Origin: Serinibacter arcticus | Lineage (GTDB): Bacteria; Actinomycetota; Actinomycetes; Actinomycetales; Beutenbergiaceae | Length of the DNA stretch: 64,000 bases | NCBI RefSeq assembly: GCF_003121705.1 | Contig: NZ_PYHR01000002.1 | Coordinates: 3,906,001-3,970,000 of the forward strand | Direction: 5' to 3' | In this document: positions 10,241 to 19,007 of the stretch, piece after piece | How the letters are laid out: each line of letters begins with the position of its first letter | How positions within the stretch are numbered: position 1 is the first letter of the stretch | Program-made: the position numbers and the translations under genes | The notes under the pieces: generated by a model | The model's input: the letters and a program-made list of their open reading frames with translations, nothing else | Told to the model about the DNA's origin: nothing | The model's database searches: none

Positions 10241-11524
10241 GTGGAGCCGGGGGCGCTCGTCTGTCTGTCCGGGACCGAGGAGCCGGAGGTGGTCTCGCGG
10301 CTCGAGGCACCGGGCTCGCCCGCGCGCGTGATCCGGAGGTGCGCCGACCTCGCCGAGCTCACGGCCGCCGCCGACGCGGGCCTCGGTGACGTGGCGGTGC
10401 TCCAGCTGGGCCGGGGGGTCGACGCGGGCAGGATGGCGCACCTGCGCCGGTGCGGGCTCGGCGTCGTGCTCGTCGCCGACGCGACCCAGGCTTCCCGCGG
10501 CGTCGCCATCGGGGTGGACGCCGTGGTGACGGACGGCGAGGGCCTGGCCGACCGGCTCGTCGCCGTGATCGCCGAGGTGCTCGCCCGCCGCGCGGAGACG
10601 CCCGTCGGTCGGTCCGGGCCCGGGAGCGTCGCCGCCCCGTCGCCGGCCATCCCCGACGACGCCCGGAGCCTCACCGGGCCGGAGCGGTCGGGTCGGCTGG
10701 TGGTCGTCTGGGGCGCGCACGGCGCCCCTGGCCGGACGAGCACGGCCGTCCACCTCGCGAGCGAGCTGGCGCTCGCGGCGCCGACGATGCTCGTGGACGC
10801 CGACTCCGTGGCCCCCTGCCTGACCCAGGTCCTGGGCGTGCTCGAGGAGACGGCCGCCGTCGCCGCCCTCTGCCGCGCCGCCGGTCAGGGAGCGCTCGAC
10901 CCGACCCTCGTGCGCAGCCGGGCCCGCACCCTCCCGACGGGCGTCGCGCTCGTGTCGGGACTCACCCGCGCCGACCGCTGGCGCGAGCTCGCACCGGACC
11001 ACCTCGACCTCGTCTGGCGGGCGGCCCGGCGGTGCGCGTCCTGGATCGTCGTCGACGTCGCGGGTGGGCTCGAGGCCGCGCCGACGCGCGGCGCCGACCG
11101 GTGGGCCGCCACGCGCTCGGCGCTGCACGCCGCGGACGACGTCGTCGTGACGATCGCCGGCGACCCCGTCGGGGTGCGTCGGGGCGTGGCCGCTCTCACG
11201 GACCTCGACGCCGAGGGGGTCGCGGCGCGGCGCCACCTCGTGGCCACGCGGGTGCGGCCCTCGCGCGGCGGGCGTACGGAGGAGGCCGTCACCCACGCGC
11301 TCGAGCGGTTCGCCGGGACCCGTCCGGTCGCCGTCGTCCCCCAGGACACGGCGTTCGACGACGCGCTGCTCGCGGGCGCGACCCTGCGCGAGACCGATCC
11401 CCGCTCGGCGGCCCGGCGGGCGTTCGCCGAGCTCGCCCGGAGGCTGGACCCGGAGGTCTCCGGGGCACCGGCGCCGGCCCGGCGCGGCGTCCTCGCCCGA
11501 CGGCGGGGTGCCACACTGGCCTGA
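10241..11524 (+). CDS. CpaE/MinD-like P-loop protein
   Basis: 427 residues. Resembles the CpaE/TadZ group of MinD-like ATPases, which place Flp/Tad machinery. Seen: an N-terminal receiver-like domain (about 1-120, GVVLVADATQASRGVAIGVD), a linker, then a MinD-like domain opening with VVVWGAHGAPGRTSTAVHLA near residue 155 and continuing with TMLVDADSVAPCLTQVLG and WIVVDVAGGLE. The P-loop lysine position holds Arg (GAPGRTS), and the signature lysine of the deviant Walker A is missing, so ATP use is uncertain. The last 30 residues are basic. It starts one base after the SAF gene and its stop overlaps the next ATG, so the three genes form one unit. Confidence 0.7.
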   Translation: MEPGALVCLSGTEEPEVVSRLEAPGSPARVIRRCADLAELTAAADAGLGDVAVLQLGRGVDAGRMAHLRRCGLGVVLVADATQASRGVAIGVDAVVTDGEGLADRLVAVIAEVLARRAETPVGRSGPGSVAAPSPAIPDDARSLTGPERSGRLVVVWGAHGAPGRTSTAVHLASELALAAPTMLVDADSVAPCLTQVLGVLEETAAVAALCRAAGQGALDPTLVRSRARTLPTGVALVSGLTRADRWRELAPDHLDLVWRAARRCASWIVVDVAGGLEAAPTRGADRWAATRSALHAADDVVVTIAGDPVGVRRGVAALTDLDAEGVAARRHLVATRVRPSRGGRTEEAVTHALERFAGTRPVAVVPQDTAFDDALLAGATLRETDPRSAARRAFAELARRLDPEVSGAPAPARRGVLARRRGATLA

Positions 11525-11994
11525 TGCGACTGTACGTGCCCGCGGTCCTGTCCGATCTCGCCGCCCCCGAGCTCACGCCCCGACCCGCCTGCGCCGTCAC
11601 GCCCGCGCTGCGGTCCGCGCTGCCGGAGGAGGACGAGGAGGGCCTGGAGCTGTCGGCGTTCCTGTCCGCCGCCGACCTCGCGGTGCTGCGGCTCGCTGAT
11701 GCCGCCGACGCGCTCCCGGCCGTCCCGCGCCGCGTCGTCGTGGCCCTCGAGGTGCCGGACACCACGCCGCTCGGCGCCGTCCCGGGCGACCTCGTGGAGC
11801 TCGCCAGCGTCGTGGGGGAGATCCCCGCGACCGGCTGGTCCGCCGTCGTGAGCATCCACGTCGACGAGCCGGAGGCGGCCGACGCCGTGCGGGCGGCGCT
11901 GACCGACGACGCCGCGTTCGAGGAGCTCGGCGAGGTGGACCTGCTGTGGTTCCACCCGTCCGAGCGATCCGTGCTCGCGGCCGAGGCCGGCTGA
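11524..11994 (+). CDS. DUF6912-like conserved protein
   Basis: 156 residues, unknown function. Starts MRLYVPAVLSDLAAPELTPR, a pattern typical of a conserved actinobacterial family (named DUF6912 from memory). It has an acidic segment PEEDEEGLELSAFLSAADLA and ends with FEELGEVDLLWFHPSERSVL. No signal peptide or membrane segment is visible. Its ATG overlaps the TGA of the CpaE-like gene by one base, implying translational coupling, though the family is often found apart from such genes. Convergent with hisN, 32 bases away. Confidence 0.65.
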   Translation: MRLYVPAVLSDLAAPELTPRPACAVTPALRSALPEEDEEGLELSAFLSAADLAVLRLADAADALPAVPRRVVVALEVPDTTPLGAVPGDLVELASVVGEIPATGWSAVVSIHVDEPEAADAVRAALTDDAAFEELGEVDLLWFHPSERSVLAAEAG

Positions 11995-12026
11995 CCGACC
12001 GACGCAGGTCGACCAGCGGCGCCCCG

Positions 12027-12830
12027 TCAGGCGGACGGCCGCCCGGCGCGGTCGAGCACGACGTCGTGCAGGCGGCCGTTGGTCGCCACCGCGTCGCCGT
12101 CCCAGGGTCCGACCCGCCCCGCGCGGGAGGTGAACCGTCCGCCGGCCTCCGTGACGATCGGGACGAGCGCGGCCATGTCGTAGACCTGCAGCTCCGGCTC
12201 CAGGGCGACGTCCACGCTGCCCTCGGCGACCATCATGTACGACCAGAAGTCGCCGTAGCCCCGGGTTCGCCAGCACTCCGTGAGCAGTCCGACGAAGGCG
12301 TCCAGCTCGCCGCGCTGGGACCAGCCGTCCAGGCTCGCGTACGACAGCGAGGCGTCCGCCAGGTCCGAGACACCGGAGACCGCCAGCCGGCGGGGCTCGC
12401 CGCCGCCGACGCTGAGAAAGGCGCCGCCGCCGACGGCGGCGTACCAGCGGCGGTGCAGCGCGGGCGCGCTCACGACGCCCACCACCATCTCGCCGTCGAC
12501 CGCGAGGCCGATCAGGCTGGCCCACACGGGCACGCCGCGGACGAAGTTCTTGGTGCCGTCGATGGGGTCGATGATCCACTGCCGCCCGCTCGGGGCGACG
12601 TCGCCGCCGAACTCCTCGCCGAGGATCGCGTCCTGCGGGCGGTGCTCGGCCAGCAGGGCGCGGGCCGTGCGCTCGGCGGCGAGGTCGGCGTCGGAGACGG
12701 GTGAGGTGTCGGGCTTGGCGTCCACGCGCAGGTCCAGCGCCCCGAACCGGTCGGCGGTGACGGCGTCGAGCGCGTCGGCGATCGCCAGCGCGAGGGCGAG
12801 GTCGTCGGCGTGGGCGGAGGGGCTGGTCAT
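12027..12830 (-). CDS. hisN: Histidinol-phosphatase HisN (inositol monophosphatase family)
   Basis: 267 residues. Removes phosphate from histidinol phosphate in histidine synthesis; in actinobacteria this step uses an IMPase-fold enzyme. Seen: the metal-binding motifs GEEFGGD near residue 71, [16 protein letters not shown] near 90-105, and a C-terminal [21 protein letters not shown] carrying the last Asp ligand. Length is normal. The ATG overlaps the rsgA stop (ATGA), so translation is coupled to the upstream rsgA and aroA genes. The family also contains inositol-1-phosphatases and the position next to aroA and rsgA supports HisN (compare Rv3137-like proteins), but substrate cannot be read from sequence alone. 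Confidence 0.85.
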   Translation of the reverse strand: MTSPSAHADDLALALAIADALDAVTADRFGALDLRVDAKPDTSPVSDADLAAERTARALLAEHRPQDAILGEEFGGDVAPSGRQWIIDPIDGTKNFVRGVPVWASLIGLAVDGEMVVGVVSAPALHRRWYAAVGGGAFLSVGGGEPRRLAVSGVSDLADASLSYASLDGWSQRGELDAFVGLLTECWRTRGYGDFWSYMMVAEGSVDVALEPELQVYDMAALVPIVTEAGGRFTSRAGRVGPWDGDAVATNGRLHDVVLDRAGRPSA

Positions 12831-13869
12831 CGCTGGTGCATCCCGTCGTAGGCGGTCGGCTCGGGCTCGGCGTCGCCGAGCCGGGAGGTCAGGAGGCGGC
12901 GCAGCGACTCGACACGGGCGATCTCGCGCGCGGTGACGTCGGGCCGGGCGAGCCAGGTGTCCAGGGCGCAGCCGGCGGCGCCGTCGAGGTGGGTGCAGCC
13001 GGGCAGGCACCCGGTCACGACCTCGGCGAGGTCGGCGAACGAGGCGATCACGTCCTCGACGTCGACGTGGCCGAGCCCGAACGAGCGCACCCCGGGGGTG
13101 TCGATGACCCAGCCGCCGCCGGGCAGCGCGAGCGCGACGGCGGAGGTGGAGGTGTGGCGTCCGCGCCCGGTCACCGAGTTCACGTGGCCGACGGCGCGCG
13201 CGGCGTCGGGGACCAGCGCGTTGACCAGCGTCGACTTCCCGACGCCGGAGTGCCCCACGAGCACCGAGATGCGGCCGTCGAGGCGTGCGCGCAGCTCCTC
13301 CAGCCCCACGATGGTGGTGTCCTCGCGACGCGAGACGACGGCGGGGACGTCGAGGGGGAGTAGTGCTGCAAGAACGTGGCGGGGTCGGCGAGGTCGGACT
13401 TGGTCAGGGCCAGGAGGGTGTCCATCCCGGCGTCGAACGCGGCGACGAGGCACCGGTCGACCATCCGGGTGCGGGGCTCGGGGTCCGCGAGCGCGGTCAC
13501 GACCACGAGCTGGTCGGCGTTGGCGACGAGGATCCGCTCGATGCCCCCGACGTCCTCCGACGAGCGTCGCAGCAGGGTCCGGCGCTCAGCCACGCGCACG
13601 ATGCGGGCGAGCGATCCCGAGCGGCCGGAGGTGTCGCCGACGACGGCGACGTCGTCGCCCACCACGACCCCCGCGCGGCCGAGCTCCCGGGCCGAGACGG
13701 CCGTCAGGGTGCGACCGTCCACGAGCACCTCGTACCGGCCGCGGTTGACGCCGGTGACGAAGCCGTCCTCGGCCTGGGCGTAGGCGGGGCGCTGCTTGGT
13801 CCGGGGCCGGCTGCCGCGGCGCGCGGGCCGGATCCGGACGTCGGACTCGTCGTAGTCGCCTGCCCTCAT
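12827..13869 (-). pseudogene. rsgA: Ribosome small-subunit GTPase RsgA, one -1 frameshift in this sequence
   Basis: RsgA is a circularly permuted GTPase that helps mature the 30S subunit. The first part (MRAGDYDESD ... [20 protein letters not shown]) includes an OB fold and the G4 motif TKSD. The rest continues in another frame ([10 protein letters not shown] ... [16 protein letters not shown] ... [10 protein letters not shown]) and ends with the zinc-binding segment CLPGCTH...GCAL. The break is at a G5 run at 13354-13358; one extra base would restore a 347-residue protein of normal length. Start ATG overlaps the aroA stop and the stop overlaps the hisN start, so the operon layout is intact. 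Together with other such breaks here, a base-calling error is the likeliest cause. Confidence 0.9.
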
Positions 13870-15170
13870 CCTGCGGCGGCCCCGGTCTGCTCGAGCATGT
13901 CGCGCCACAGGCCGGGGAAGTCCGGGAGGGTCTTGGCGGTGGTGGCGACGTCGACGATCGCGACGCCGGGCACCGCCAGGCCGACGATCGCGCCGAACGT
14001 GGCCATCCGGTGGTCGTGGTAGGTCTCCACGACGGCGCCGTGCAGCGTCGCGGGCTCGATCTCGACGCCGTCGTCCGTCTCGCGGGCGATGCCGCCCAGT
14101 CGGGTGATCTCGGTGACCAGCGCCGCGAGCCGGTCGGTCTCGTGGCCGCGCAGGTGGCCGATCCCGCGCAGTCGCGTGGGGGAGTCGGCGATCGCGGCGA
14201 GCGCGGCGATCGTCGGGGCGAGCTCGCCGGCGCGCGTGAGGTCGAGGTCGAGGCCGTGCACGGTGCCGGTGCCCGTGACGCTGAGCGTCCCGTCCTCGGC
14301 GAGCGCGACGTCGGCGCCCATCCGGGTGAGGATCTCGCGGAGGTCGTCGCCCGGCTGCGTCGTGCTCGCGGGCCAGTGCGGGACGCGGACGGTGCCGCCG
14401 GCCGCGAGCGCGGCGGCCAGGAAGGGGCCGGCGTTGGACAGGTCGGGCTCGACGACGACCTCTCCGCCGGCGATCTCGCCGGGTTCCACCCGCCAGTGCC
14501 CCTCGCCGACCTCGCGCGCGTCGACGCCGCGGCCGCGCAGCACCTCGAGCGTCATGTCGATGTGCGGCTTGCTCGGCAGGCGCTCGCCCACGTGGCGCAG
14601 GTCCAGGCCGCGGCGCAGACGCGGGGCGACGAGCAGGAGCGCCGAGACGAACTGGCTCGAGACCGACGCGTCGATCGTGACGTCCCCACCCTCGAGGCCG
14701 CCGGTGCCGTGGACGGTGAAGGGCAGCGTGCGGGCAGGGGCGCCGTCGTGGGTGACGTCGACGCCGAGGCCGCGCAGGCCGTCGACGACCCCGTCCATCG
14801 GGCGCTCGCGGGCGCGCTCGTCACCGTCGAGGTGGACGTCGCCGTCGGCGAGGGCGGCGAGCGGCGGCACGAAGCGCATGACGGTCCCGGCGAGGCCGCA
14901 GTCGATGCTCGCGCCACCGCGGACGGTCGTGGCGGGCGTCACGTCCACGTCGCCGTCGGCCGTCACCTCGACACCTGCCCCGAGCGCGCGGAGCGCGTCG
15001 ATCATCAGGGCGCTGTCGCGGGAGTGCAGCGGAGCGACGAGGCGGGTGGGACCCGAGGCGACGGCGGCCAGCAGGAGATAGCGGTTGGTGAGCGACTTCG
15101 ACCCGGGGACGGCGACGGTCGCGTCGAGCGGGCGGTGGGCGAGCGGGGCGTTCCAGGGCTGGTCGGTCAC
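13866..15170 (-). CDS. aroA: 3-phosphoshikimate 1-carboxyvinyltransferase (EPSP synthase)
   Basis: 434 residues. Joins phosphoenolpyruvate to shikimate 3-phosphate in the aromatic amino acid pathway. Seen: GSKSLTNRYLLLAA near residue 22 (substrate binding), the second signature LPSKPHIDMTLEVL near 197, LRGHETDRLAAL near 345, and YHDHRMATFGAIVGLAVPG near 385. GTG start chosen because MTDQPWNAPLAHRPLDATVAVPG matches the family N-terminus; a far longer open frame upstream belongs to other genes' shadows. It is the first gene of the coupled aroA-rsgA-hisN operon, with an ATGA overlap to rsgA. Confidence 0.97.
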   Translation of the reverse strand: MTDQPWNAPLAHRPLDATVAVPGSKSLTNRYLLLAAVASGPTRLVAPLHSRDSALMIDALRALGAGVEVTADGDVDVTPATTVRGGASIDCGLAGTVMRFVPPLAALADGDVHLDGDERARERPMDGVVDGLRGLGVDVTHDGAPARTLPFTVHGTGGLEGGDVTIDASVSSQFVSALLLVAPRLRRGLDLRHVGERLPSKPHIDMTLEVLRGRGVDAREVGEGHWRVEPGEIAGGEVVVEPDLSNAGPFLAAALAAGGTVRVPHWPASTTQPGDDLREILTRMGADVALAEDGTLSVTGTGTVHGLDLDLTRAGELAPTIAALAAIADSPTRLRGIGHLRGHETDRLAALVTEITRLGGIARETDDGVEIEPATLHGAVVETYHDHRMATFGAIVGLAVPGVAIVDVATTAKTLPDFPGLWRDMLEQTGAAAG

Positions 15171-15250
15171 GCCTGCCAGGGTAGTCGGGCCGCCCGGCGA
15201 TCCGTCGACGGCGGGGTCGGCCGCCGCGCCGGAGGACAGCCCCACGGGAC

Positions 15251-15826
15251 TCAGGAGTGGTCGGTGACCTCGTGCAGCGCGAGCTTCGCCTTGTCGGGCA
15301 CGCGGGCGATCGTCTGCTTGGCCGCGATCCTGGCCACCTTGGCCGTGCGCTTCGCGTGCTTCGCGCTCGTGGCGACGTGCTTGGCCGAGGTGGAGCGGGC
15401 GGTGTCGAGGCGCCAGGCGATCGACGGCTTGCCCGCGGTGTCGGCGGCGGCGAGCAGCAGCCCTCCGAGGACGGCGGAGTCGCGCAGCAGCCCGAGGAGG
15501 TGCTCGCGACGCTTCTCGCCGGTGGCGTCCCAGAACGGGTTGGCCGCGACGACGGTCGGGAGGTGGAGCACCGTGAGGACGGTCGCGGCGGCGCGCGGGG
15601 CGATCCCGAGGCCGAGGAGGCCGCCCGCGACGATCTTGGCGGCACCGGCGGCGCGCACGATCAGGTCGGGGCTGAGCTGGACGGGCGCCTTGTCGGCGAG
15701 CTGGGTCAGGGCGGGCCGCGCCTGCGGCAGGTGCTCGACCTCGGCCGCGGGATGACGGACGGCGCGCCACCCGTCCGCGACGAAGACGGAGGCCAGCAGG
15801 GGACGAGCAACGCGGCGCAGCATCAT
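15251..15826 (-). CDS. DoxX-family membrane protein with a basic C-terminal tail
   Basis: 191 residues. DoxX proteins are small four-helix membrane proteins, some linked to oxidative stress complexes. Seen: hydrophobic segments at about 6-22 ([16 protein letters not shown]), 58-78 ([19 protein letters not shown]), 80-98 and 116-130 ([14 protein letters not shown]). The last ~50 residues are unusual: rich in Lys, Ala, Arg and His with near-repeats ([20 protein letters not shown]), rather like histone H1 tails. It starts 54 bases from a perfect SigR promoter that points the other way, so its own regulation may share that region. Downstream neighbour aroA is 80 bases away. Confidence 0.8.
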   Translation of the reverse strand: MMLRRVARPLLASVFVADGWRAVRHPAAEVEHLPQARPALTQLADKAPVQLSPDLIVRAAGAAKIVAGGLLGLGIAPRAAATVLTVLHLPTVVAANPFWDATGEKRREHLLGLLRDSAVLGGLLLAAADTAGKPSIAWRLDTARSTSAKHVATSAKHAKRTAKVARIAAKQTIARVPDKAKLALHEVTDHS

Positions 15827-15879
15827 GCTCCATCCTTACCGCACCCGTGCGTCAAAGGCGAGTCTCTCGTCGGACGTGC

Positions 15880-15906
15880 GGGAATGAGCAGGGGCCCGTG
15901 CACGTT
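15880..15906 (+). promoter_or_regulatory. SigR (SigH)-type promoter upstream of sigR
   Basis: GGGAAT at 15880-15885, an 18-base spacer, then GTT at 15904-15906. This equals the published consensus for thiol-stress sigma factors SigR/SigH (GGGAAT-N18-GTT). Transcription should start near 15912-15916. It implies that sigR is autoregulated, as in Streptomyces and mycobacteria. Confidence 0.85.
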
Positions 15907-15987
15907 GGCCCAGGTGTGAGAGAACAGAGCGTGCTGACCGCGCCCGATCGCGCCGCCGTCGACCTCGCGGCCGTAGGCTGGTGGCTG

Positions 15988-16761
15988 ATGAACGCCACCT
16001 CGCACGACGCCGGATCCAGCAACCCGACCGACCCCGTCACCTCGGGCAACGCCCGGGTCGAGCCGGTCGCCGTCGCGGCGCCGCCCGTCGAGTCGACCCC
16101 CGCCGTCGAGCCGGTCGAACAGGCCGCCACCGTGGAGCCCGCAGCGACCGAACCGGTCGAGGAGGCCGAGCCCGAGGACGTCAGGGAGACGGAGACGGCC
16201 GCCGAGCGCACGCTGCGCTTCGAGACGGACGCCCTCCCGCACCTCGACCAGCTCTACAGCGCGGCCCTGCGGATGACGCGCAACCCCTCCGACGCCGAGG
16301 ACCTGGTCCAGGAGGCGTTCGCCAAGGCGTACGCGTCCTTCCACCAGTTCCGCCCGGGCACGAACCTCAAGGCGTGGTTGTACCGCATCCTCACGAACAC
16401 GTACATCAACTCCTACCGCAAGAAGCAGCGCGAGCCGCTGCAGTCGGACTCCGACGGCGTCGAGGACTGGGAGATCGCCCGCGCGGCGTCCCACACCGCC
16501 ATCGGCCTGCGCTCGGCCGAGGTCGAGGCGCTCGACCGGCTGGGCGACTCGGTCGTGCGCGATGCGCTGGCGGAGCTGTCGGACGACTTCCGCCTCGTGG
16601 TCTACCTGGCCGACGTCGAGGGCTTCGCCTACAAGGAGATCGCCGAGATCATGGGCACCCCCATCGGGACGGTGATGTCCCGCCTGCACCGCGGCCGGGG
16701 CCAGCTGCGGACCCTGCTCGCCGACCACGCCCGCGACCTGGGGATGAAGGTTCCGTCATGA
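15988..16761 (+). CDS. sigR: ECF sigma factor SigR/SigH (thiol-oxidative stress)
   Basis: 257 residues from the chosen ATG. Directs RNA polymerase to disulfide-stress genes. Seen: an N-terminal Pro/Glu/Val-rich extension of ~75 residues ([20 protein letters not shown]), region 2 ([20 protein letters not shown] ... [17 protein letters not shown]), and region 4 ([20 protein letters not shown]). The [10 protein letters not shown]...[20 protein letters not shown] stretch is typical of SigR. Start is uncertain: an in-frame GTG at 15916 lies at the predicted start site of the SigR promoter and would give a form 24 residues longer, like the SigR-prime isoform of Streptomyces. Its stop overlaps the rsrA start by 4 bases. 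Followed by the bL37 gene. Confidence 0.93.
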   Translation: MNATSHDAGSSNPTDPVTSGNARVEPVAVAAPPVESTPAVEPVEQAATVEPAATEPVEEAEPEDVRETETAAERTLRFETDALPHLDQLYSAALRMTRNPSDAEDLVQEAFAKAYASFHQFRPGTNLKAWLYRILTNTYINSYRKKQREPLQSDSDGVEDWEIARAASHTAIGLRSAEVEALDRLGDSVVRDALAELSDDFRLVVYLADVEGFAYKEIAEIMGTPIGTVMSRLHRGRGQLRTLLADHARDLGMKVPS

Positions 16762-17069
16762 GCGACTCCACCGCCTCCGTCACCGACCCGGCCGGCACCG
16801 CGGCCGACGACGTCGCCGCCCGGTCCGCGCCCCTGAGCGCCGAGTGCCGCGACGCGCTCGAGCACCTGGCCGAGCTGCTCGACCACGCGATGTCCGAGCC
16901 CGACGCCGAGATCGTCCGGGCGCACATCGAGACGTGCGAGCCGTGCCTCGAGGCGGCCGACGTCGAGGAGCACGTCCGGCTGCTCGTGCGGCGCGCCTGC
17001 TACTCCAAGGCGCCCGACCAGCTCCGCCTGCGCATCGTCAGCCAGATCACGGTCCGCCGCCTCGGCTGA
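16758..17069 (+). CDS. rsrA: Anti-sigma factor RsrA (zinc-binding, ZAS family)
   Basis: 103 residues. Binds and silences SigR until oxidation forms disulfides and releases zinc. Seen: the ZAS motif H-x3-C-x2-C as HIETCEPC near residues 56-63, an upstream cysteine ([11 protein letters not shown]) at about 31 that can be the fourth zinc ligand, and a further Cys in RRACYSKAP. The disordered N-terminus is Ala/Asp-rich. ATG start overlaps the sigR stop (ATGA), so the two proteins are made together. Size and order match rsrA/rshA of other actinobacteria. Confidence 0.92.
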   Translation: MSDSTASVTDPAGTAADDVAARSAPLSAECRDALEHLAELLDHAMSEPDAEIVRAHIETCEPCLEAADVEEHVRLLVRRACYSKAPDQLRLRIVSQITVRRLG

Positions 17070-17162
17070 CCCCGCTGCCCGCGAGGGCGCCGCGCCGTCG
17101 GCCCCACCCGTCGACCTGTGGGACGATGGTTCGTCACCACCGAAACCTCTCGAGGAGTTCCC

Positions 17163-17237
17163 ATGAGCAAGCGCGGACGCAAGCGCAAGTCTCGTAAGGG
17201 CAGCGCTGCCAACCACGGCAAGCGCCCCAACGCCTGA
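17163..17237 (+). CDS. Ribosomal protein bL37 (24 residues)
   Basis: A 24-codon gene, MSKRGRKRKSRKGSAANH followed by GKRPNA. This pattern matches bL37, the very small basic protein found in actinobacterial 50S subunits (seen in mycobacterial ribosome structures), whose gene lies beside sigH/rshA. ATG is preceded by GAGGAG 7 bases upstream, one of the better binding sites in the window. It lies 93 bases after rsrA and is followed at once by a strong terminator, which suggests its own transcript or the end of the sigR-rsrA unit. It is easily missed by gene finders. Confidence 0.92.
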   Translation: MSKRGRKRKSRKGSAANHGKRPNA

Positions 17238-17250
17238 CGCACGAGACCAG

Positions 17251-17282
17251 CACGGACGGCCACCCTCGGGTGGCCGTCCGTG
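17251..17282 (+). terminator. Intrinsic terminator after the bL37 gene
   Basis: A perfect 15-bp inverted repeat with a 2-base centre (in practice about 14 bp around a CTCG loop), arms CACGGACGGCCACC and complement, followed by TTTCTG. It begins 13 bases after the stop codon. Confidence 0.85.
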
Positions 17283-17314
17283 TTTCTGCGTCAGGAGGTC
17301 GGTACCGTGGCGGG

Positions 17315-18283
17315 ATGCGTGCCGTCGTGGTGAGGACCCAGGATCCGGACGACCCCGGGGCGGGGGTCGCCGTCGTCGACCTCGAACCGACCGCCCCGCC
17401 GGCGGGGTGGGTGCGGGTCCGGATCGAGGCAGCGAGCCTCAACCACCACGACGTGTGGTCGCTGCGCGGCGTGGGTCTCCCCGCCGACCGGCTGCCGATG
17501 GTGCTGGGCACCGACGCCACGGGGCTGCTCGACGACGGCACCCCCGTGATCGTGCACGGCGTGATCGCCGACCCCGCCTGGCACGGTGACGAGACGCTCG
17601 ACCCGCGCCGGTCGCTGCTGTCGGAGAAGCATCCAGGCACCCTCGCGGAGGAGGTCTGGGTGCCGCAGCACAACGTGCTGCCCCGCCACCCCGACCTGAC
17701 CGCCGAGCACGCGGCCTGCCTGCCGACCGCCTACCTGACGGCCTACCGGCTGCTGTTCACGGCGGCCGACCTGCGGCCCGGCCAGACGGTGCTCGTCCAG
17801 GGCGCCGGCGGCGGCGTGGCGACGGCGAGCGTCCTGCTGGCCAGGGCCGCCGGCCTGCGCGTGTGGGTGACCTCGCGCGACGCCGAGCGCGGTGCGGCCG
17901 CCGTCGAGCTGGGCGCCCACGCCGCCTTCGGGGCGGGGGAGCGGCTCCCGGAGCAGGTGGACGCCGTCGTGGAGACGGTGGGCGAGGCGACGTGGCCTCA
18001 CACGCTTCGGGCGCTCAGGCCGGGGGGCGTCGTCGCCGTCGCGGGGGCCACGACGGGCGAGGCGCCGAGCGCCGACCTGAATCGCCTGTTCTTCCGCGGC
18101 CTCCGGGTGGTCGGCTCGACGATGGGGACCTACGACGAGCTGGCGCGGGTCCAGCAGCTGCTCGTCACGACCGGGGTGCGTCCGCTGGTGGACCGTGTCG
18201 TCGACCTCGACGGCGTCCCCGGGGCGCTGGCGGACCTGGTGGCCGGCCGGGTGCGCGGGAAGGTCGTCGTGCGGGTGTCCTGA
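17315..18283 (+). CDS. Zinc-type alcohol dehydrogenase-like / quinone oxidoreductase (MDR family)
   Basis: 322 residues. Member of the medium-chain dehydrogenase/reductase superfamily; substrate unknown. Seen: a GroES-like N-terminal domain (VRVRIEAASLNHHDVWSLRG), the pattern PGTLAEEVWVPQHNVLPRHP, and a Rossmann nucleotide-binding core with TVLVQGAGGGVATASVLLAR near residue 160. The block of four cysteines for a structural zinc is absent, which points to the quinone-oxidoreductase side of the family. The ATG at MRAVVVRTQDPDD is chosen over an upstream in-frame codon because family proteins start there; the upstream part overlaps the bL37 terminator. Convergent with the SGNH-like gene. Confidence 0.85.
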   Translation: MRAVVVRTQDPDDPGAGVAVVDLEPTAPPAGWVRVRIEAASLNHHDVWSLRGVGLPADRLPMVLGTDATGLLDDGTPVIVHGVIADPAWHGDETLDPRRSLLSEKHPGTLAEEVWVPQHNVLPRHPDLTAEHAACLPTAYLTAYRLLFTAADLRPGQTVLVQGAGGGVATASVLLARAAGLRVWVTSRDAERGAAAVELGAHAAFGAGERLPEQVDAVVETVGEATWPHTLRALRPGGVVAVAGATTGEAPSADLNRLFFRGLRVVGSTMGTYDELARVQQLLVTTGVRPLVDRVVDLDGVPGALADLVAGRVRGKVVVRVS

Positions 18284-18337
18284 TCCGCCGGGCGCCGAGC
18301 GCGCCGCACGATCGAGCTCTGGCGGTGGCGCGCCGGG

Positions 18338-18948
18338 TCAGGCGTCGTCGACAACGGTGCCGATCCAGTCAGCCCAGTCGTGGTGCAGCACGAGCCACGC
18401 CAGCAGGCCGTGACCGGCCTGGGCGGGGTGGATGCCGTCCGTGAGCGCGAGGTCGGACAGCCACTGCTCGTGGGTCGCGAGCGGCTGGTACGTCTCGACG
18501 TAGGGCACGCGGCGGCGGTGGCACACGTCGGCGTAGGCGGCCGAGAGCGCGGCCTGGGCGGCGCCGTCGAGATCGGTGCGCGGCGGCGGCCCGACGACGA
18601 ACGCGGGCAGGTGCAGCGCGTCGGCCTTGTCCAGGATGTTGGCCAGGTTGAGACGGCTGCGCGCCATCGACGTCCCGGCGACGAGGTCGTGGGCGCCGAG
18701 CGCGAGCACGAGGGCGGCGTCGGCGTGGCCGCGGCGACGCGCGACCTCCCCTCCCAGCGCGCGCTCAGGGCCGTCGTCGTCTCGCCGGGCACGGCGAGCG
18801 TGCACACCAGCAGGCTCTGCGGCGTCGAGCGGGCGACGACCCGACCGACCCAGCCGAGGGCCCGCGGGTCGCCGAAGCCGGCCACGAGCTCGTCCCCGAC
18901 GACGAAGAGTCGTCGGACGGTCTGCGTCAGGTCTGCCACGCGCTCCAT
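18338..18948 (-). pseudogene. SGNH/GDSL hydrolase-like protein, one -1 frameshift in this sequence
   Basis: Corrected length about 203 residues. SGNH proteins are small esterases. N-terminal part: RRLFVVGDELVAGFGDPRALGW; after the frame break: DAALVLALGAHDLVAGTSMA, then VETYQPLATHEQWLSDLA and DGIHPAQAGHGLLAWLVLHH, which carries the DxxH block. The break is next to a C4 run at 18748-18751 on the plus strand. In block I the usual nucleophile serine of GDS is Glu (GDE), so esterase activity is doubtful even in the repaired protein. ATG (MERVADLTQTVRR) is taken as start; a GTG four codons inside is possible. Confidence 0.75.
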
Positions 18949-19007
18949 CGTGCCACCCGGGGCGCGCGAGTCGGTCGCCCCGCGCCGGGGCCGGTGTCGG
19001 TGGGCGC

